Part shown: positions 45,394-52,894 of the stretch, piece after piece | How positions within the stretch are numbered: position 1 is the stretch's first letter | How the letters are laid out: every line of letters starts with the position of its first letter | Source of the DNA: Spirosoma foliorum | GTDB lineage: Bacteria; Bacteroidota; Bacteroidia; Cytophagales; Spirosomataceae | Reading direction: 5' to 3' | Length of the DNA: 64,000 nucleotides | Assembly (NCBI RefSeq): GCF_014117325.1 | Contig: NZ_CP059732.1 | Coordinates: 1,860,001-1,924,000, forward strand | Notes under the pieces: generated by a model | The model's database searches: none | What the model saw: only the letters and a program-made list of their open reading frames with translations | What the model was told of the DNA's origin: nothing | Translations under genes and position numbers: made by a program

Positions 45394-46203
45394 TCACACA
45401 ATATGGCCCCAGACTGCAGAATACAAGTCTCCGTAGTGGCAGACGTGCCGGAGAGGGAGTTGGCGGGGGGCCAGTTCATTGTATTTAGCCTGAAATTGAG
45501 CCGCACTCATATCGAAAAAATGATACCACTCCCCCGCCAACTGCTCATAGATGGCGGCATAATAGAAACGATCATCGGCCTCGTATCCACAGAAACGAGT
45601 GATTTGGTAGCCTTTGGGAACTAATTCATTAAACTTGGCCTTCGCCTGGTCATGATTCATGTTGACGAACTGGGTAAAAGCACCATGCGGTCGTTTAGTC
45701 CAGGTAGCAGCCAGCCGAATGCCAGCGCCACTAAGGTCTTCCGAATAGGCGCACAGATCATGCAGCACATAGCCCCCATCGGCCATCACCTGGTTCTTAC
45801 TAGTAAAGTCAGACACCGACAGTACCTCTGACTCGGCGGGCCCGTTGACCGGCTTCCAAATGCAGGTAAACAAAAGGGGAACGGGGCTGGAGGTAACGTC
45901 CACTGGAATGAGATCTAGGAAATACTTAGTTTTGGGTATGACTCCTCCGCCCACGGTGCTGATCTGGTGGGGCCATAGCCCTTTCGGGTAAAATGCATTG
46001 AACCGTTGCTGGAATTGATCGCGGGTCATATACATATAAACGGGGCGCTCACTGCCCTTCTGGAAGGAACCTGCAACAGTATTGCCGGCCCACAGGGTCT
46101 CAGGCCAGTAGTGTTTGGCTGTCCAGTAAGCAAAACAGGTGGCAAAATTCTCAGGCTGAACACCAAAAAAATCAGCTGGACAGGGCGCATTGGAAGTTGT
46201 CAT
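45394..46203 (-). CDS. Protein with bacterial tandem repeat domain 1 (BTRD1)-like repeats
   Basis: A 269-residue protein without a signal peptide. Its C-terminal two thirds contain repeated units of about 45 residues of the type GYxxxxxCxYxxxxxxxYAAxW...F..M...QFQAKFNEL (for example NMNHDQAKAKFNELVPKGYQ and FDMSAAQFQAKYNELAPRQL). These match the tandem repeat seen in bacterial and fungal proteins with polyglycine-hydrolase-like partners. The N-terminal part holds a more divergent copy (YMTRDQFQQRFNAFYPKGLW). The repeats probably form a beta-propeller-like or elongated fold; function unknown. It stands alone on the minus strand between decayed DNA and the FAD monooxygenase. Confidence 0.7.
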   Translation of the reverse strand: MTTSNAPCPADFFGVQPENFATCFAYWTAKHYWPETLWAGNTVAGSFQKGSERPVYMYMTRDQFQQRFNAFYPKGLWPHQISTVGGGVIPKTKYFLDLIPVDVTSSPVPLLFTCIWKPVNGPAESEVLSVSDFTSKNQVMADGGYVLHDLCAYSEDLSGAGIRLAATWTKRPHGAFTQFVNMNHDQAKAKFNELVPKGYQITRFCGYEADDRFYYAAIYEQLAGEWYHFFDMSAAQFQAKYNELAPRQLPLRHVCHYGDLYSAVWGHIV

Positions 46204-46431
46204 GGGCTAAAAATAGTGCTATCTCCCTTCCAAAAACAGGTTAAATTGAGTAAATGGTCATAGGTTTAACAAGTTCATAATCTGCCTTCAGCAGACTTTT
46301 AGCTGCAGATGCTACTAATTGGATCGGCCAAATATTCAATGTCTTGCAAAACTCTTCCACCTGAGAGGAAACGCCGTCTCTTGCTTAAGCAGAAATAGGC
46401 CAACAAGGGAGAGCAGCAAGCACCAACACCC

Positions 46432-46480
46432 GACCTGCCTGACTACCAGCAATCTACCGTTACTGGTAGTCAGGCAGGTC
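46432..46480. repeat. Perfect 18-bp hairpin with a stop codon in its loop
   Basis: GACCTGCCTGACTACCAG at 46432-46449 pairs exactly with 46463-46480. On the minus strand the first arm encodes the last residues of the FAD monooxygenase (DLPDYQ) and the TAA stop (46462-46460) opens the loop. It may be a terminator that overlaps the coding end, or a duplicated inverted segment. Confidence 0.75.
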
Positions 46481-47665
46481 AATGCCTTTGTTTTCTTCTT
46501 CAGCAGGGTCAGAACTAAACAGACCAACCATCTTCTGAACCGGTTTGCTGGCCATAATCCCTGCCACCCTATTAAGCACCGACACGCCGAATTTCGTTTC
46601 CGGGTATACCAGTCTGGGGGTGCCTGGCGGCAGTTTCTGCACCTCCTCTACGTAAGGGCGCATCAGCTTTTCATAGGCCGCAAAGGCGTCCTCGTGCCGC
46701 TTGTGCCGTGACAGTTCACCGGCAAGAACGTAAGCTCCCACGAGGGCCAGGGTCGTGCCTTTTCCACTGATGGGCGTGGGGCAATACGCTGCGTCACCAA
46801 TCATCGCCACTCGCCCGGTTGACCAGCGCGGAGCTTTAATCTGCCCGACTTCGTCAAAATACAGGTCATCCGTTCCGTCGATGGCCTGACGGATGCGGTC
46901 GGCTTCCCAACCCGCACCGGCCAGTTTGGTCTTCAATACGCTTTTCTGCTCTTCGGTCGGGCGTTTCTCGTGGGTTGCACGGTTGTCTTCCAGAAAAGCC
47001 ACCGACGCCCGGATAGTACCCTTATTGTCGGGGCGGAGCATAAGCACTCGGCGGTCGACGGCGGTGTACCAGCGCCACCAGTCGTTGTCATTTTCCTGCC
47101 TGGGGATGGTCATGTAGGCGATGTAGAGGCCCAGCGATTTGAACTGGGGTTCGTCGCCAAACATAAGCTTTCGGGTCTTCGACCGAACCCCATCGGCTGC
47201 AATGACCAGCTGAAACGTTTCGGTTTTGCCGCTGGCGAACATTACGGATACTTCGTCGGGGTGCTGCTCCAGGGCGGTTATCGAATCGCCGAAGCGGTAA
47301 TCGACGTGCTTTTTCGAGCAATCATACAGAATTCTAACCAAGTCGCCCCGCAGAATTTCTAGTTCACGGGTTCCGGTGAGTGATGCCTCTTTGGGGAACT
47401 CACCGGCCACCTCACCATCCTGCCCAATAATCTGCAAACCGACTTCAGTAGTATTTTGGGCCAGTATAGCAGCCTCGATGCCCATTTTTTGGACTATCTT
47501 CCGGGCCGGCCCATTGACGTCGATGTTCTGCCCACCCAAGCGCAGGGCCGGTGCCCGTTCGACAACGGTAACGAGAAAACCATATTGAGTCAACCAGAAC
47601 GCCAGCGTAGGGCCAGCGATGCTGGCGCCAACAACAAGAATTCTTTTTTCTTTATTTATAGGCAT
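46460..47665 (-). CDS. FAD-dependent monooxygenase (PHBH/TetX-like)
   Basis: I chose the ATG at 47665 (MPINKEKRILVVGASIAGPT); an in-frame TTG four codons upstream is less likely. The protein is about 401 residues. The N-terminal Rossmann motif VGASIAG binds FAD ADP, the DG motif appears as VIAADGVRSKTR, and the FAD ribityl/pyrophosphate motif as GRVAMIGDAAYCP. RLGGQNIDVNG is typical of TetX-like class A flavoprotein monooxygenases, which hydroxylate aromatic or polyketide compounds with NAD(P)H and O2. The substrate is unknown; tetracycline inactivation cannot be inferred from the family alone. It is transcribed divergently from a small unknown gene. Confidence 0.87.
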   Translation of the reverse strand: MPINKEKRILVVGASIAGPTLAFWLTQYGFLVTVVERAPALRLGGQNIDVNGPARKIVQKMGIEAAILAQNTTEVGLQIIGQDGEVAGEFPKEASLTGTRELEILRGDLVRILYDCSKKHVDYRFGDSITALEQHPDEVSVMFASGKTETFQLVIAADGVRSKTRKLMFGDEPQFKSLGLYIAYMTIPRQENDNDWWRWYTAVDRRVLMLRPDNKGTIRASVAFLEDNRATHEKRPTEEQKSVLKTKLAGAGWEADRIRQAIDGTDDLYFDEVGQIKAPRWSTGRVAMIGDAAYCPTPISGKGTTLALVGAYVLAGELSRHKRHEDAFAAYEKLMRPYVEEVQKLPPGTPRLVYPETKFGVSVLNRVAGIMASKPVQKMVGLFSSDPAEEENKGIDLPDYQ

Positions 47666-47876
47666 AGTCGTGCACAAAGTTGATCAACTCTGCCTACTCA
47701 ACTGGAAAACGGCTTATAAGTTGGTGAAATCTTGTTTTAATCTCAACCGCGATCGGTTCGTCTAAAAGAGCAAAGTAAAATTCTATCACAAAATGCTCTT
47801 CATAAACCACTAGATTTTAGATTCAACTCCCTGGTTTGCTACCCGCCCAAGATTTTACTGCGTATATTGGCCCACC

Positions 47877-48194
47877 ATGGAAAACCAAAGCCCGATCCTT
47901 CGCTATCTGTCCACGGCTTACCGAGAGCAGACGCCCGTTATGGCCAACGCCAATGCGTGTGTGAGCCGCCTAACCATTATCACCGAAGAGCCCCTGCTGT
48001 TCGAGATCGATCTAACCATCGGCGCTGACCAGATGCGCACGTACGCCATCCAGAAGCTGTCGACCGACTCAGTCGACAATCCCCTCTATCAGGTCGCACC
48101 GGTGCATCAGGGCGCTACGGGGTCTTTCTCTAAACTATCCGAGTCGGACTTGTACTACATGTTTACCGGTAAATCGTTGACCGACCAAGAATAA
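47877..48194 (+). CDS. Small protein of unknown function
   Basis: A 105-residue frame with an ATG and good codon use, divergent from the FAD monooxygenase with a 211-base shared promoter region. I do not recognise the family. It has no signal peptide or membrane helix. A central strand-rich part (VSRLTIITEEPLLFEIDLTI) is followed by a polar C-terminus (YYMFTGKSLTDQE). A 350-base gap follows it. Confidence 0.5.
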   Translation: MENQSPILRYLSTAYREQTPVMANANACVSRLTIITEEPLLFEIDLTIGADQMRTYAIQKLSTDSVDNPLYQVAPVHQGATGSFSKLSESDLYYMFTGKSLTDQE

Positions 48195-48542
48195 CAGGTT
48201 ACCTTCGACAAGTCGTGCCTTAGCCTGGCTCTCAACCCGCAATGAGCTGTTATACGATTGTTCCCCAGAAGCTGGCGGAACGCTGAGGGCGAAAAGTGAG
48301 CTAGGGCAGGCCCCAAGTTTGTAATTTCTCTATTTAGTTACTGGGCCGCTTCAAAGTCAGGCAGATACGGGGCCGTTTGGTCCTTTATTGCCATGTATAT
48401 GAAAAAGCAACCAACTCGTCATGGGCTCAACAGTTCCTCTCCTAATCTTACATAAGGCTCCTTTTAACTCTGTTTTTAGACTTTGGCTTAAACTTTCTCA
48501 TTAAACAACCAGTCACCTAGATGATGCTAAGCTACTATAGGT
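48195..48542. other. Gene-free spacer
   Basis: No coding frame, repeat or hairpin that I can support. It must contain the promoter of the SDR gene at 48543, but no exact TAnnTTTG box is visible. Confidence 0.3.
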
Positions 48543-49244
48543 ATGAATGGAAAAAATATGCTCATTATTGGAGCCAGTTCGGGAATCGGTTACGCTCTTG
48601 CCAAACAACTCCAAACCCAGGGAGTAACTTTATTTACAGCGGGACGACAGCCACCTCAGGGAATTACCTCGACGCATATGAGTTGGGACGTCACCCAGGT
48701 ACCTGCAACCGACGCGCTCAATCAACTTCCCAGTGTGCTGCATGGACTAGTATATTGTCCAGGCACCATCAATCTGAAACCATTCCATCGACTCACCATT
48801 GATGACTATCGTCGGGATCTAAACATCAATGTATTAGGCGCTGTGGCTGCTGTTCATACAGCCTATCTGGCGCTGAAACAGGCTAAAGGCAGCAGCATCG
48901 TGTTGTTCAGTACGGTGGCTGCTAAACTAGGAATGGGGCTGCATTCGTCTGTCTCCATCGCTAAGTCAGCGGTAGAAGGGATGACTAAATCACTGGCAGC
49001 CGAGTTTGCTCCTGTTTCTATTCGGGTCAACGCAGTAGCCCCCTCCCTTACCGATACCCCATTGGCGCAGACGCTGCTGAGCAACGGCGAAAAACGGGAG
49101 GCTGCCAACAAACGGCACCCGCTGGGCCGCTTCGGTACTCCCGACGACATTGCCAGTATGGCGGCTTATCTGCTCTCCGACCAGGCAAGCTGGATTACGG
49201 GGCAAATAATCGGGGTTGATGGGGGGATGGGAAGCTTGAAATAA
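48543..49244 (+). CDS. SDR family oxidoreductase lacking the catalytic Tyr
   Basis: A 233-residue classical-size SDR with the NAD(P)-binding motif GASSGIG (residues about 10-16), the NAG-like segment LVYCPGTINLKP, the catalytic Ser region VLFSTVAAK and the C-terminal PLGRFGTPDDIASMAAYLLS. The usual YxxxK active site reads VSIAK (HSSVSIAKSAVEGMTKSLA), so Tyr is replaced by Val while Lys is kept. Subfamilies with this change exist; their chemistry is unclear and they may act as binding proteins. It is followed 102 bases later by a DUF2805 gene, possibly co-transcribed. Confidence 0.87.
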   Translation: MNGKNMLIIGASSGIGYALAKQLQTQGVTLFTAGRQPPQGITSTHMSWDVTQVPATDALNQLPSVLHGLVYCPGTINLKPFHRLTIDDYRRDLNINVLGAVAAVHTAYLALKQAKGSSIVLFSTVAAKLGMGLHSSVSIAKSAVEGMTKSLAAEFAPVSIRVNAVAPSLTDTPLAQTLLSNGEKREAANKRHPLGRFGTPDDIASMAAYLLSDQASWITGQIIGVDGGMGSLK

Positions 49245-49345
49245 AGGCAGAACGCTCTGACGCACTGGTATATTGAGATTAACTACAAGAGTTGGGCTCA
49301 CTAAAATGAGCCCTAACAATCAAGTATCCAACGCATTGACTAATT

Positions 49346-49639
49346 ATGAAAACAAACCGACTCATTCCCCTTTTAACAGAAACCGATCTAGACCGTATTG
49401 TTGAAATGGCTTGGGAAGACCGAACTCCATTTGAGGCTATCCAATCTCAATTTGGCTTATCGGAGCAAATGGTTATTGAACTGATGCGTACCCAGTTAAA
49501 GCCCTCTTCGTGGCGAAGGTGGCGCTCACGGGTACAGGGTCGACAAACCAAGCACGCCACTTTATCTGCGGTCGATGATGCACGCTTTAAATCAAACCAG
49601 CAGCGAATAATAACCCATAACAAGCTCGCAAAACGATAA
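49346..49639 (+). CDS. DUF2805/TIGR03643 family small protein
   Basis: A 97-residue protein whose core (IVEMAWEDRTPFEAIQSQFG, EQMVIELMRTQLKPSSWRRW) matches the short conserved family DUF2805/TIGR03643. That family has a predicted helix-turn-helix and a basic C-terminus (RVQGRQTKH). No function is established; DNA binding is a reasonable guess. It lies downstream of the SDR gene on the same strand and converges with a small minus-strand gene across a hairpin terminator. Confidence 0.85.
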   Translation: MKTNRLIPLLTETDLDRIVEMAWEDRTPFEAIQSQFGLSEQMVIELMRTQLKPSSWRRWRSRVQGRQTKHATLSAVDDARFKSNQQRIITHNKLAKR

Positions 49640-49718
49640 GAAGTTGGTTAATATAATCGCGTTTTAACATGAATAAAAGGAGCGCGAGTCTTATTTCCCA
49701 GTACTTTTTGCTGTCAAA

Positions 49719-49752
49719 TGAAAGCCCCACACGAATCGCTTTCAGGTGGGGC
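49719..49752. terminator. Overlapping alternative hairpins between convergent genes
   Basis: TGAAAGC (49719-49725) can pair with GCTTTCA (49738-49744). GCCCCAC (49724-49730) can pair with GTGGGGC (49746-49752). The two 7-bp stems share two bases and largely exclude one another. The site lies between the stop at 49639 and the convergent stop at 49759, so it is a likely bidirectional terminator. Confidence 0.6.
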
Positions 49753-49758
49753 AGATGA

Positions 49759-50001
49759 CTAGTCGGTATCCAACTCTTTAGGTATCTCAAGAGTAATGTT
49801 ACTTCGCTCAAAATGATTTTTTGCCCGCTTGAGGCTCAAAAATAACTCATCCTCCAGCTTACTCAACCCATTGTAAAGGGTATAGACGTGCTTGCTTTTA
49901 CCCTTTACTTTCGTACTACAAATGGCTTTAATCCGGTCTTTGGCTAGCGTCTGGTTGGCAGTGCAATAAAAGACCACATCACCGACAAACATCTCAAACA
50001 T
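49759..50001 (-). CDS. Small protein of unknown function
   Basis: An 80-residue frame with an ATG (MFEMFVGDVVFYCTANQTLA), a basic middle and an acidic C-terminus (LEIPKELDTD). The opening GDVVFYC followed by a strand pattern suggests a small beta-barrel-like domain, but I do not recognise a family. There is no signal peptide. Support comes from length, codon use and the terminator just beyond its stop; it could still be spurious. Confidence 0.5.
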   Translation of the reverse strand: MFEMFVGDVVFYCTANQTLAKDRIKAICSTKVKGKSKHVYTLYNGLSKLEDELFLSLKRAKNHFERSNITLEIPKELDTD

Positions 50002-50331
50002 GTAGCGTAAAACAACAGGGGAATTTCGGCTGCTGTTCTATAAAAAAAACAATACAGCTCTAGGATTAATTCACTTACTAAGAGTAGATAAATGGCCTTT
50101 GTTAATTCTGTCTATTGTATTTTTTATAGAAATAGACTCATGCAGAAGAGAGGAGAATCGACCTCCTTTTTGGCTGGAGTCGAGGGACACTTATATTGCG
50201 TATGCTATTGCTTAGGTTGTACAGCTATAAAAATAACACCAGCTTGGTATGCTAAAAGCCAAAATCTCAAAATACTGGAGTTGCTACATTTGACTGGACA
50301 TTAAGTTAAGCATCATCTAACTTAGTGAACA
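50002..50331. other. AT-rich spacer before the IS3 remnant
   Basis: Contains a 70-codon plus-strand frame (50092-50304) with no recognisable motif, which I do not call. The last 40 bases (TTTGACTGGACATTAAGTTA near 50289) may be the left end of the decayed IS3-type element. Confidence 0.35.
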
Positions 50332-50635
50332 ATGAAAACCAGGAGACAGTATGACCGCACGGGCGGCCCCGGAAGAATTCAAAAAGATGGCGGTGGAGCT
50401 ATCAGTGGCAAAAGGATCGCTAAAAGCGACTGTTGAAGAGTTGGGAATAACCCCACAAATTCTGACCCGGTGGCGGAGTGAACGAATAGTTGCTCAAGGC
50501 TCCCCAGCCGTCAGCCGAACTCAGATAAGCCAGGAACAACAAGAAATAGCGCGGCTGAAAAAGGAACTCAAACAGGCTGAATTAGATCGAACCGCCGAAG
50601 CGACGCGACATTTTAAAATCAGTAAGCTGCATTAG
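50332..50635 (+). pseudogene. Decayed IS3-family OrfA (transposase HTH protein)
   Basis: An ATG at 50332 begins MKTRRQYDR, the usual start of IS3-type OrfA. The frame then breaks in a GC-rich stretch (about 50355-50372) and resumes one frame over as EEFKKMAVELSVAKGSLKAT, VEELGITPQILTRWRSE (helix-turn-helix) and a leucine-zipper-like end, EIARLKKELKQAE. The end (ATRHFKISKLH, stop at 50635) is a corrupted version of the usual KKATxIFSKSD. No OrfB with catalytic residues follows, so the element is dead. Confidence 0.65.
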
Positions 50636-50827
50636 AGTTGAAGCGAAAAGCCCAGAAGGCTACACTAGTACTATTGGAAGGAATCTCCCAGCCTTCAGCC
50701 AGGCAGTTATCAACGGCTCCAGCCGGGAACTGATTGGGATGGATTGCATGCTCTGGTGTACCACCACCTCATTTCACATTGAACCCGATCAAGTTTTTAT
50801 TGGCCTCCAACGCAGACAGATACGTAG

Positions 50828-51078
50828 CAGTATACATCGGACTATGATGCCCTAAGTCATGTCATCTTCGCAGTTGTAGATCAGTTTCATCGTGAAATTG
50901 AATCTATGCCATCTTACACGAAGTTTAAAAAGTTTCGTGTACGAATTTTCAGGACCAACTCATTGCCATCAATTTGCCCTCAGAGGTCAACTTTATCCAA
51001 AGTAATTTGGCAGAATTCAACTTATTGAATGGAACAGTCTCCTGTCAAACACGCTTACTGTGTAACTTCAAAATATAA
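50828..51078 (+). pseudogene. Frameshifted remnant of a small unknown gene
   Basis: The frame from 50828 reads DALSHVIFAVVDQFHREIES and MPSYTKFKKFRVRIF. After a one-base loss near 50949 the sense continues in another frame as QDQLIAINLPSEVNFIQSNL to a TAA at 51076-51078. The continuity across the break suggests a once intact gene of more than 80 codons, now lacking its start. I do not recognise the family. The region 50636-50827 shows only further decayed sequence. Confidence 0.35.
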
Positions 51079-51114
51079 CTTCGTGAAGTTTTTTTTAAAT
51101 ATTTTTTACTTCTG

Positions 51115-51126
51115 ACTAAGGGTAAA
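51115..51126 (+). promoter_or_regulatory. ACTAAGGGTAAA motif upstream of the sigma gene
   Basis: This 12-base motif lies 43-54 bases before the sigma-factor ATG. It recurs exactly at 51816-51827, between the sigma gene and the anti-sigma gene. The repetition at two ends of one gene suggests a control element such as an autoregulated site. Confidence 0.4.
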
Positions 51127-51168
51127 TTCGTAAAACTATGTCATCCTAGTAAATACTCCCTTTAGCCA

Positions 51169-51816
51169 ATGCGCTCAATAGAAAATCAATCTATTTCAGA
51201 GACTTCTTTCAACAAAGGGAGTTTTCTCAGACATGATGATAGACAATCAGTAGTTGTAGACAACGAACATCTGGTCAGATTAGCCTTTGCGGAGTCGACA
51301 AACAAAGGTTTTGAAGCCCTCTTTCGTAGCTATTATCAGGCTCTTTATAGCCATGCGATTCGCTTTGTCTATACAAAGGAGAAGGCTGAGGATATTGTCT
51401 GCGAGGTCTTTCATGATTTCTGGAAGAGCAACAGTTTTAATTCCATCGAAGGAACCTACCGTTCTTATTTATATGCGGCCGTTCGTAACCGAGCCTACAC
51501 CTATATCCGATACGAACTCAAAGAGGAACGGAGTATGACTTCCTCTGAATTTTCAGAGCATATGCCCGGCTCTGAAAGCCCGCAGCAACTTATTGAGTAT
51601 GATGAGCTATTTCAACGAATCGAGCAAAGTATTCATAACCTGCCTCCTCAATGTCAGCGCGTTTTTCTACTGAGTCGGTTTGAAGGAAAGAAGAACCAAG
51701 AAATCGCTACAGAACTCGGTCTGGCTCTGAAGACGGTAGAGGCTCATATGGCCCGTGCATTAAGCGATCTACGAAAGGCTGTTCTCGTGATAGGTCTTCT
51801 TTTTCTGGTTAGTTAA
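51169..51816 (+). CDS. ECF RNA polymerase sigma factor (FecI-like)
   Basis: A 215-residue sigma-70 family protein of the Bacteroidota FecI-like group. Region 2 is LFRSYYQALYSHAIRFVYTK, AEDIVCEVFHDFWKS and TYRSYLYAAVRNRAYTYIR. Region 4 is HNLPPQCQRVFLLSRFEGKK and NQEIATELGLALKTVEAHMA. It has an N-terminal extension of about 40 polar residues and an unusual hydrophobic tail (AVLVIGLLFLVS). It should direct transcription of the adjacent SusC/D locus under control of the FecR-like anti-sigma encoded 52 bases downstream. Confidence 0.92.
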   Translation: MRSIENQSISETSFNKGSFLRHDDRQSVVVDNEHLVRLAFAESTNKGFEALFRSYYQALYSHAIRFVYTKEKAEDIVCEVFHDFWKSNSFNSIEGTYRSYLYAAVRNRAYTYIRYELKEERSMTSSEFSEHMPGSESPQQLIEYDELFQRIEQSIHNLPPQCQRVFLLSRFEGKKNQEIATELGLALKTVEAHMARALSDLRKAVLVIGLLFLVS

Positions 51817-51827
51817 CTAAGGGTAAA
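51816..51827 (+). promoter_or_regulatory. Second ACTAAGGGTAAA motif, before the anti-sigma gene
   Basis: An exact copy of the 12-mer at 51115. It begins on the last base of the sigma stop codon and lies 41-53 bases before the FecR-like start. Confidence 0.4.
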
Positions 51828-51868
51828 ACACACCTTCACTGTCAACCTTATAAATGATTGCTTATCGT

Positions 51869-52867
51869 ATGGAAGATATTATCATAAAAAATCTATTATT
51901 TGACTATTTCTCCGGTCATTCTACACCGCTTCAAAAGAAAGTAATTGAGGCCTGGTTACAGGATAAGGCTAATCAGGAGTACTATTATCAATGGCTGCAT
52001 GAATGGGAGTTAACCCATTTACAGGCACCCACTTCCTGGCAGGATGCCTTCGCTCGAACAAAGGAACTGGTGAATCAGGAAACGCCCGAAAGTCAGCCGT
52101 TTTTATCGGTATCTACCAATAACAGTTGGTGGTCGAGTTATACGTATAAACTGGTGGCTTCTATTGCACTGATTACGCTACTCGGGGCCACCATTTTTGG
52201 CCTGAAGGACAGTATTGTTTATAAGACAATTCAGGTTGGGTACGGACAAACACAGCAGGTTAAGTTAACTGATGGATCGCTGGTTACGTTGAATGCGAAT
52301 TCCTCGATCCGGTTTCCGCGTTTTGGTTTCGGCGATGGAACACGTACTGTTGAACTAACCGGCGAAGCTGACTTTCAGGTGCAGCATTCTCCTCTGCATC
52401 AGCGCTTTGTGGTTGTTACGCCTAAAGGCTTACAGGTGACCGTATTAGGCACCCAATTTACGGTTTTTGCCCGCCAGCGACGATCGCAGATTACCCTTCG
52501 TACAGGCAAAGTTGCCTTGCAAATGAGCCAGACACCCAAAGCGCCATCTATAATTATGAAACCTGGTGATCTGGTAACTATGGATAACGCAGGCAAATTA
52601 ACCCGGGCCCATACGGCTAATCCGGAAGTCCAGTCGGCCTGGAAACACCAGCGGTTTACGTTAGAAAGAACCTCCCTAAACGAGATTGCCTCTATACTAC
52701 AGGAAAATTACGGATTTCAGGTCGAGATAAAAGATCCTGAACTGGCCAATCGGACGGCCACAGGCTCTTTTCGCGCTAGTAACGCCGATGAGGTTCTTGA
52801 AATGATCACAGAACTATTCGATATAAACTTGACACGCCAGGATAATAAAATTGTTTTCAAAGACTAA
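51869..52867 (+). CDS. FecR-family anti-sigma factor
   Basis: I prefer the ATG at 51869 (MEDIIIKNLLFDYFSGHSTP); one five codons upstream (51854) is also possible. The protein is about 332 residues: a cytoplasmic anti-sigma segment (1-80), a membrane helix (YKLVASIALITLLGATIFGL, about 95-115), a periplasmic FecR domain (KLTDGSLVTLNANSSIRFP, VTVLGTQFTVFA) and the C-terminal DUF4974/STN-like domain (RTSLNEIASILQENYGFQVE). It holds the sigma factor until the TonB-dependent receptor signals substrate. The next gene encodes a SusC with an N-terminal signalling domain, the matching partner. Confidence 0.92.
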   Translation: MEDIIIKNLLFDYFSGHSTPLQKKVIEAWLQDKANQEYYYQWLHEWELTHLQAPTSWQDAFARTKELVNQETPESQPFLSVSTNNSWWSSYTYKLVASIALITLLGATIFGLKDSIVYKTIQVGYGQTQQVKLTDGSLVTLNANSSIRFPRFGFGDGTRTVELTGEADFQVQHSPLHQRFVVVTPKGLQVTVLGTQFTVFARQRRSQITLRTGKVALQMSQTPKAPSIIMKPGDLVTMDNAGKLTRAHTANPEVQSAWKHQRFTLERTSLNEIASILQENYGFQVEIKDPELANRTATGSFRASNADEVLEMITELFDINLTRQDNKIVFKD

Positions 52868-52894
52868 TTCATACCCTCTAAATCCCGTTAAACC

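Noticed and set aside
46319..46711. 130-codon plus-strand frame over the end of the FAD monooxygenase
   Set aside because: It is antisense to a well-supported gene. Its apparent repeat comes from the 18-bp hairpin.
46460..47665. Tetracycline-resistance gene (tetX)
   Set aside because: The flavoprotein family motifs are shared by many monooxygenases, and nothing in the sequence shows tetracycline specificity.
50092..50304. 70-codon plus-strand frame before the IS3 remnant
   Set aside because: Cys/Tyr-rich sequence without family resemblance in AT-rich DNA; likely a chance frame.
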